Shown here: positions 59,306-64,000 of the stretch, piece after piece
Layout: each line of letters starts with the position of its first letter
How positions within the stretch are numbered: position 1 is the stretch's first letter
Assembly (NCBI RefSeq): GCF_963678635.1
Contig: NC_087070.1
Span: 55,096,617 to 55,160,616 of the forward strand
DNA: 64,000 bases
From: Symsagittifera roscoffensis
Taxonomy: Eukaryota > Xenacoelomorpha > Acoela > Convolutidae
Direction: 5' to 3'
Notes under the pieces: generated by a model
What the model saw: only the letters and a program-made list of their open reading frames with translations
Database searches by the model: none
Told to the model about the DNA's origin: nothing
Made by a program: the position numbers and the translations under genes

Positions 59306-59479
59306 GTACGATCCGTAAGTATAAAATCACTGTCCGTGATAACGATATTGTTTGAGTAGTGAATTGGTAGATCAAAACATGATTCAAAATTTCGTCCAAA
59401 AGGCGGTTTTTTAGTATTTTCGCCCTCCGTTCCAGCTCTCCGGTTTCCCTTGCCAAATATAATTTTTTAACCAAAAGGT

Positions 59480-60122
59480 TTTCGGGGTGAGGGAGTCATA
59501 TTCCCACTCCCGGACAAAAATATCCAGACGTTCCCGTCGATCGCCCAAGATCGAGCAGATCGAGATTGGGTTCTGGAACGCGTAAAGGACCATCTGGAGG
59601 ACTCAGTATTGTCGTGACTAATGTATTTGATGATAATTTGATCGATCATTTGATGGCAGATCATGGAGCCATTCGAGCACTTGCAGATTTGTCAATTCTT
59701 GCTCATGCATCTGCTCCGTCTCCGATTCGAACTCCACTTCCGGTTCAGAGCAATCGTCGATCCAATCCTCTTCTGTGTCGTTGACCAGATCGATCTCTTG
59801 TGGCACCACTACTCCGTCCAGGCCCATTATTGAGTTCATTGCATCGCTCAAAACTATCCTCTCTACGACGAGTTCCTCGCCATATGGGTTATATTACTTC
59901 TTGTTTTTTCTTCTTTTGCCCTTGCGTGTTTCCATGGTGAAGGGAAAGTCACCCTGCACTCCTTTATCAACTTCAGTTTGCTCTGGGCAGTCCCAGTCTT
60001 CTTCGACATATGGATGAGTTTCGTCGTCCACCTCCACTCGCTCGGTTAACTCCAGGTCCAGTGGCAGATCACAATTCTCCTCACCTCATTTCCGTCGTTT
60101 TTGTCGCGGGTGCCTCTCTCGT
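59480..60122 (-). pseudogene. Acidic C-terminal tail of element D pol
   Basis: After a stop at 60123 the reading is broken, then resumes at 59851-59618 as MGLDGVVVPQEI followed by an Asp/Glu-rich stretch (EEDWIDDCSEPEVEFESETE) and LTNLQVLEWLHDL. No known domain. Confidence 0.5.
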
Positions 60123-61166
60123 TCACCTCGCAGGCAGGTCCACTATCATATAGTCTTCATCATGCATGTGGGCTGGAAAACACCAGTCCTCCAATGAATC
60201 ATTGTGGGGCTTAATTTTCTCGTAATGAGCTACCCGTCCGGTAATCAACCGATAAAAACGACCTCCTTGGTGCACTTCAGTGGTCTGTTTGGTTCCCTTT
60301 GGTGGAACTACCTCCTGGAACACCCAGAATTAATCCGCAGTCCTTTTATCAAATCTGTTTTTTTTTGGTCTAATTTGCGCCTTCTGCGTGTTGCTTCTGC
60401 ATAGATCATTGAGTTCCTGCTGCCTTCTGATCACATCACGCACGTACGTTTGCGGTGCCGTTTTCTTTCCTTCGTACTCAGGGAAGGAGAACGTTAATGG
60501 AAGGACTTTCTCGTGACCGGTTAGCATCATACGCGGGCTTATTCCCATGGTAGAGCGTTCGGTGCTGTTATAAGCGCACACTACTTGCGGCAAATGCCTA
60601 TCCCAGTCGTCCAAGTCTCGTGAGCAATGTGCCCTCAATATGGAGACCAACATGCGATTCTGCCTTTCAATTAGGCCATTCGTCTGTGGGTGATAAGCGG
60701 TCGAGTGGGCCGGTGCCACTTATGACCCCTTCATTAGCTCCTTTGTGAGATCACCCACGAATTCCTTGCCATTGTCTGATTGGAATTTGAAGGGGCAGCC
60801 GTGTCTCGCTATCCATACTCTTATCAAGTGATCGCACATTTCTTCCTCTGATGCTGTCATGCAGGGAGCTGCCTCAGCGTATTTCGTGAAATAATCAATC
60901 ATTACCAGCACTTGATTATAGCCCGTGGCTGTCACGCATTTTTTCGGATGATCAAATTGCACCACCTCATTGAAGCCTGGTGACTCAATTGACTGCAGAG
61001 ATATTCTCATTTTCCTGGGAGCATTCGTCTGTTGACATGCTAAGCATGCAGAGACGGATTTTTCACAGACCTTTTTCAAGCCAGGCCATTCGAACTGTTT
61101 CTGTCTCCTATACTTTGTCCACGCCTTGATGGTCCATCTGATCATGTGAACGAAAAAGCAATTCAA
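60123..61166 (-). pseudogene. Integrase of element D
   Basis: Zinc-site cysteines CLACQQTNAPRK. Catalytic-type Asp in VQFDHPKKC, Asp in FQSDNGKEF, Glu in TNGLIERQNRM; a stop (60720-60722) falls between the last two. HLPQVVCAYNSTERSTMGISP and MLTGHEKVLP are typical late-core strings. The C-terminal GPY/F-type module reads TEVHQGGRFYRLITGR (60280-60230). The first His of the zinc site is not clear. Open frames: 61166-60720, 60719-60330, 60323-60123. Confidence 0.85.
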
Positions 61167-61459
61167 TTTGGTGCTACTGTGATAGCACTATCGAATTATA
61201 TTTGTAAAGGACTTCGACCTCTTCCTTGTGTTTGCAGGACACGATCCTGTCTTTATTCAAGTACAACAAGTCCTTTCTCTTTAATTAAAATTGCTTTAAG
61301 ATCTTGTAGCTGTCTTCTTCCAAATCACCTTCGCCAGGTGCTCCCTTTTCGATCCATTTCTTTAGATTACTCGTCATTCTATCATTTTGCTTAGCCCTTA
61401 AGAGGTCCGAAAGTCAATAACTGGCTTTCAGATATGTCTTTAATTTGTTTAGTTGTCCG

Positions 61460-62200
61460 CTAACTATCTTCCATCAACTTAACACACCACTTCTTTTTCA
61501 AAGGCGTTGCCTCGTACACTAATAGTTCCAGGTTGGTACGGACGACCGTAGCATGCGAAAGTAACTTAGTCGGACGTTTCATTAACTCGATTAACTCAAG
61601 GTCGTCTGCAGCATTATCAACTACCGTGCCCTCCTCGTCGGTATTACATCGGTCTCTGTCTGGGTCTTGATGCATTTCTCTATCCAGCCCGCGCTGCTTC
61701 TATTCTACTAGCAAAGATTGAATCGCGATTTCTTAGACGTCGGAATTGGATTTAGTTTCTGACCCATTCTCCCAGGGCTGAGACTGCACGTCATCACTTG
61801 AGCCGATGGATTCTGCATCATCGTCTTCTGATTTGCTTATGATGTTTCTCGGCTCACCGGACAAAATTCTGTCCCTTGGTCGCTCTGAAGTCGACTCCCT
61901 GGACAACACTCTGTCCCTTGATCGCTTCGACTTTGTCTCCCCGGACAATTCATCCTGTTCAGGCCCGAAGGTGCATGACTCCCCGGACAATGCTTCGTCT
62001 CCGGATGAACAGTCCGAGCTCGGGTCGTACTGCTCCTTTGTCTCGGTGAACTGAAAACTTCTTGTTACACTGGACCTTAACTCGACATTGACCTCTTGAG
62101 TGGTTTGGGTAGCGATCGATTGTTGAAGTTCCATATGCAAAGTCCTCAGAAGGACATCCTTCAGAATTGAACTCACTAACTGATTCATTATCGATCGGCA
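61460..62200 (-). pseudogene. Acidic linker of element D pol
   Basis: Between RNase H and integrase. Ser/Glu/Asp-rich with repeated LSGE/VLSRE-like units (62188-61733), then a frame at 61675-61460. No catalytic motif. In the family this part of Pol links RNase H to the integrase zinc region. Confidence 0.5.
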
Positions 62201-62399
62201 ATCCAGTTAAACGTCCCGACTGGGAATTGCTACTGGTTTTTTTCCCGTTTTTCGGTGATTGTCAACCTCTGCAGTGTTTCCATTCATTCATTGTCATGCC
62301 TTTCAACCTCTCTGTCAAGCAGGTTACGGAGTTTCAGTTTCAGCAAGTCATCCCGTGCCACGTTCACCGTCTTGTTTAGCAAGGCTATGTTGTTGATAC

Positions 62400-64000
62400 C
62401 CAGCCTGGTTAGTTCTTGCTGCACCAGGTTTGATCAAACTAGCAAATCCAACGGAACCGGATCACATTTCGCCAACCTTTTTATCTCAGCAGCCGTTCCC
62501 ACGAGCAGTTCAGGTTGTCCTGGTATGTGGTGCCCTGACTTGACAAGCCACCTGGTGAGTGGCAGTTTGTCTTAGGTCTCTTTGTACAGGAATGAAAATC
62601 CATCTTCAATTTCTGCTTGGTTGGTCTGTTTCTCTTCCAGTCGCTCATAAAATTCTGTCTTTTTGTTGAGGCTGTCAGCATTCTGGTGTTTGTCACGGGT
62701 TCGATGCTCTATGATCATGTGGTATCCATCCTGACGCACGATTCAACGACCAATATAGCTTTGGTCCATCGAATAGGTATTGAGCCAAGCAAGAGCATGA
62801 TTGTCTTCGCGCAACTCGAAGGGAGCACTCCCTAAGCAGGCTCTGTATTTTTCAATGAGAGTCACCGCCAACATATCCGCCTTTGGTGCACCGTGTTTAA
62901 TTTCAGTGTCGCTCAGGACTTTACTTCCGTAAGATATTGGTCTGAGAACAGTCCTCCCATTCCACTCTTGTTCCTGGTGAAGTATGCCGCATATCGCAAC
63001 TACTAATGCATCTGTATCTAGCACAGACATCCCTTTTTCTGTCAGCATGCCCAGGACCGGAGCCTCACAAAGTTCGCGCTTGATATTCCCAAAGGAGACC
63101 TGAGCCTCGTCAGTTCAACTAAGCTTTTTTACCTTTACTTCGCATCGACTTCCGCATGGGGTATATCTTGTCAGCATACCCTTAGATAAACTCTCGGTAG
63201 TATTAGCGAATCCGAGAAAGCTCACCAATTGTGTGTCGGTCTTCGGTGCTTTCCATGTCAACACCGCTTCAACCGCTTCGGGATCCGGTCTGACCCCGTG
63301 TTTATCTACAAGGCGACACAGATACTTGATCGAGTCTCTCAGAATCTCGCACTTGGAAGGTTTGCATTTCAGGCCGGCTTGTTCCATGCAAGTAAAGACC
63401 TCGTCTAGTCTCTTGATAGGGTCCTCCAGCGTTGTCTTCGCGATGACCGCGTCATCAAGTTAAAACATTATGAGGTTGCCATACTTTTCAGTTACATTCG
63501 TGAGTGCCTGAGTCATTAATCGTTGGAACGTAGCCGTCGCATTGCATAGTCCAAATTGCATTCTATTCCACTGGTACAGCCCCAGTTCACACGCAAAGCT
63601 TGTTTTCTCAGTTCTTGCTGCACCACGTCAGTTCTTGCTGCACCAGGTTTGATCGAACTAACAAATCCAATGGAATCGGATCACGTTCCGCCAACATTTT
63701 GATCTCAGCAGCCGTTTCCACGAGCAGTTTAGGTTGTCCTGGTATGGGGTGCCCTGGCTTGACAAGCCACCTGGTGAGTGGCAGTTTGTCGTTAGTCTCT
63801 TTGTACAGGAATGAAAATCCATCTTTAATTTCTGCTTGGTTGGTCTGCTTCTCTTCCAGTCGCTCATAAAAAACTGTCTTTTTGCTGAGGCTGTCGGCAT
63901 TCTGGTGTTTGTCACGAGTTCGATACTCTTTGATCATGTGGTATCCATCCAGATGCACGATCCAACGACTAATATAGCTTCGGTTCATCGAATAGGTCTT
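62400..64000 (-). pseudogene. RT and RNase H of element D, with a 1.2-kb duplication
   Basis: RT blocks: LYQWNRMQFGLCNATATFQRLM (63585-63520), then a catalytic box where the Tyr codon is a stop (TAA, 63460-63462) before Leu-Asp-Asp. The connection reads GLKCKPSKCEILRDSIKYL and VSFLGFAN (63387-63200). RNase H reads SVLDTDALVVAICGILHQEQ and SKVLSDTEIKHG, and ends RDKHQNADSL (62700). The RNase H end and following linker (62400-62780) occur again at 63617-64000, upstream of RT, as a direct repeat with period 1219 bp. A 20-bp direct repeat (CAGTTCTTGCTGCACCA) sits at the junction. Confidence 0.8.

Larger units (their letters stand above)
53958..64000 (-). mobile_element. Element D: GC-richer gypsy-type retroelement with SGNH-like ORF
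   Basis: Minus-strand order: RT and RNase H (from the window edge to 62400), linker, integrase (61166-60123), acidic pol tail (59851-59618), small ORF (59305-58912), then a coding remnant of about 4.5 kb (58449-53958). No flanking LTR pair is visible. GC content and codon choice differ clearly from the rest of the window. Coding is broken by many stops and shifts but is collinear and easily followed. Confidence 0.75.

Overview
This is an AT-rich eukaryotic window, most likely from an invertebrate, made almost entirely of transposable elements. I see no bacterial-style operon and no intact host gene. A nematode is plausible: the retroelement lineages, several TTTCAG-type splice acceptors and an 18-nt C homopolymer all fit. 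The sequence alone cannot fix the species.

Layout. (1) 1-5210, minus strand: 5' end of an LTR retrotransposon (family 1, copy A) with its 5' LTR, leader and gag. (2) 5211-9842: spacer with two TA-flanked terminal-inverted-repeat elements (6562-7127 and 8275-9239). (3) 9843-about 22380, plus strand: family 1 copy B, head-to-head with A. It carries LTR, leader, gag with a CCHC knuckle, a protease remnant, RT, RNase H, integrase and a Ser/Pro-rich 3' ORF; a small MITE sits inside RT. (4) 22773-29511, minus strand: a nearly complete Ty3/gypsy element of the Mag-like type, with 217-bp LTRs and a 5-bp target duplication (AATTA). Its 444-codon pol tail is the longest open frame in the window. (5) 29517-39943: spacer with an isolated family 1 LTR piece, a 490-bp dispersed repeat (two copies), MITE fragments, simple repeats and one candidate host exon coding a signal anchor. 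(6) 39944-44732: tandem array of about five roughly 1.05-kb units, each holding a family 1 LTR-like segment. (7) 45.0-53.3 kb, minus strand: family 1 copy C, cut off inside RNase H, with integrase and a long 3' region containing three internal duplications. (8) 53.3-64.0 kb, minus strand: a different, GC-richer gypsy-type element (element D): pol, a small ORF, then about 4.5 kb of coding remnant with SGNH/GDSL-hydrolase-like signatures.

How the genes work together. Every protein-coding block recognised here belongs to a retroelement: Gag packages the RNA, protease cuts the polyprotein, RT/RNase H copies the RNA, and integrase inserts the DNA. All copies carry stops or frameshifts and are probably dead as autonomous elements. 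The points most worth a second look are the SGNH-containing ORF downstream of pol in element D, the LTR-unit tandem array, and a hydrophobic antisense frame and palindromic hairpin kept in all or most family 1 LTR copies.
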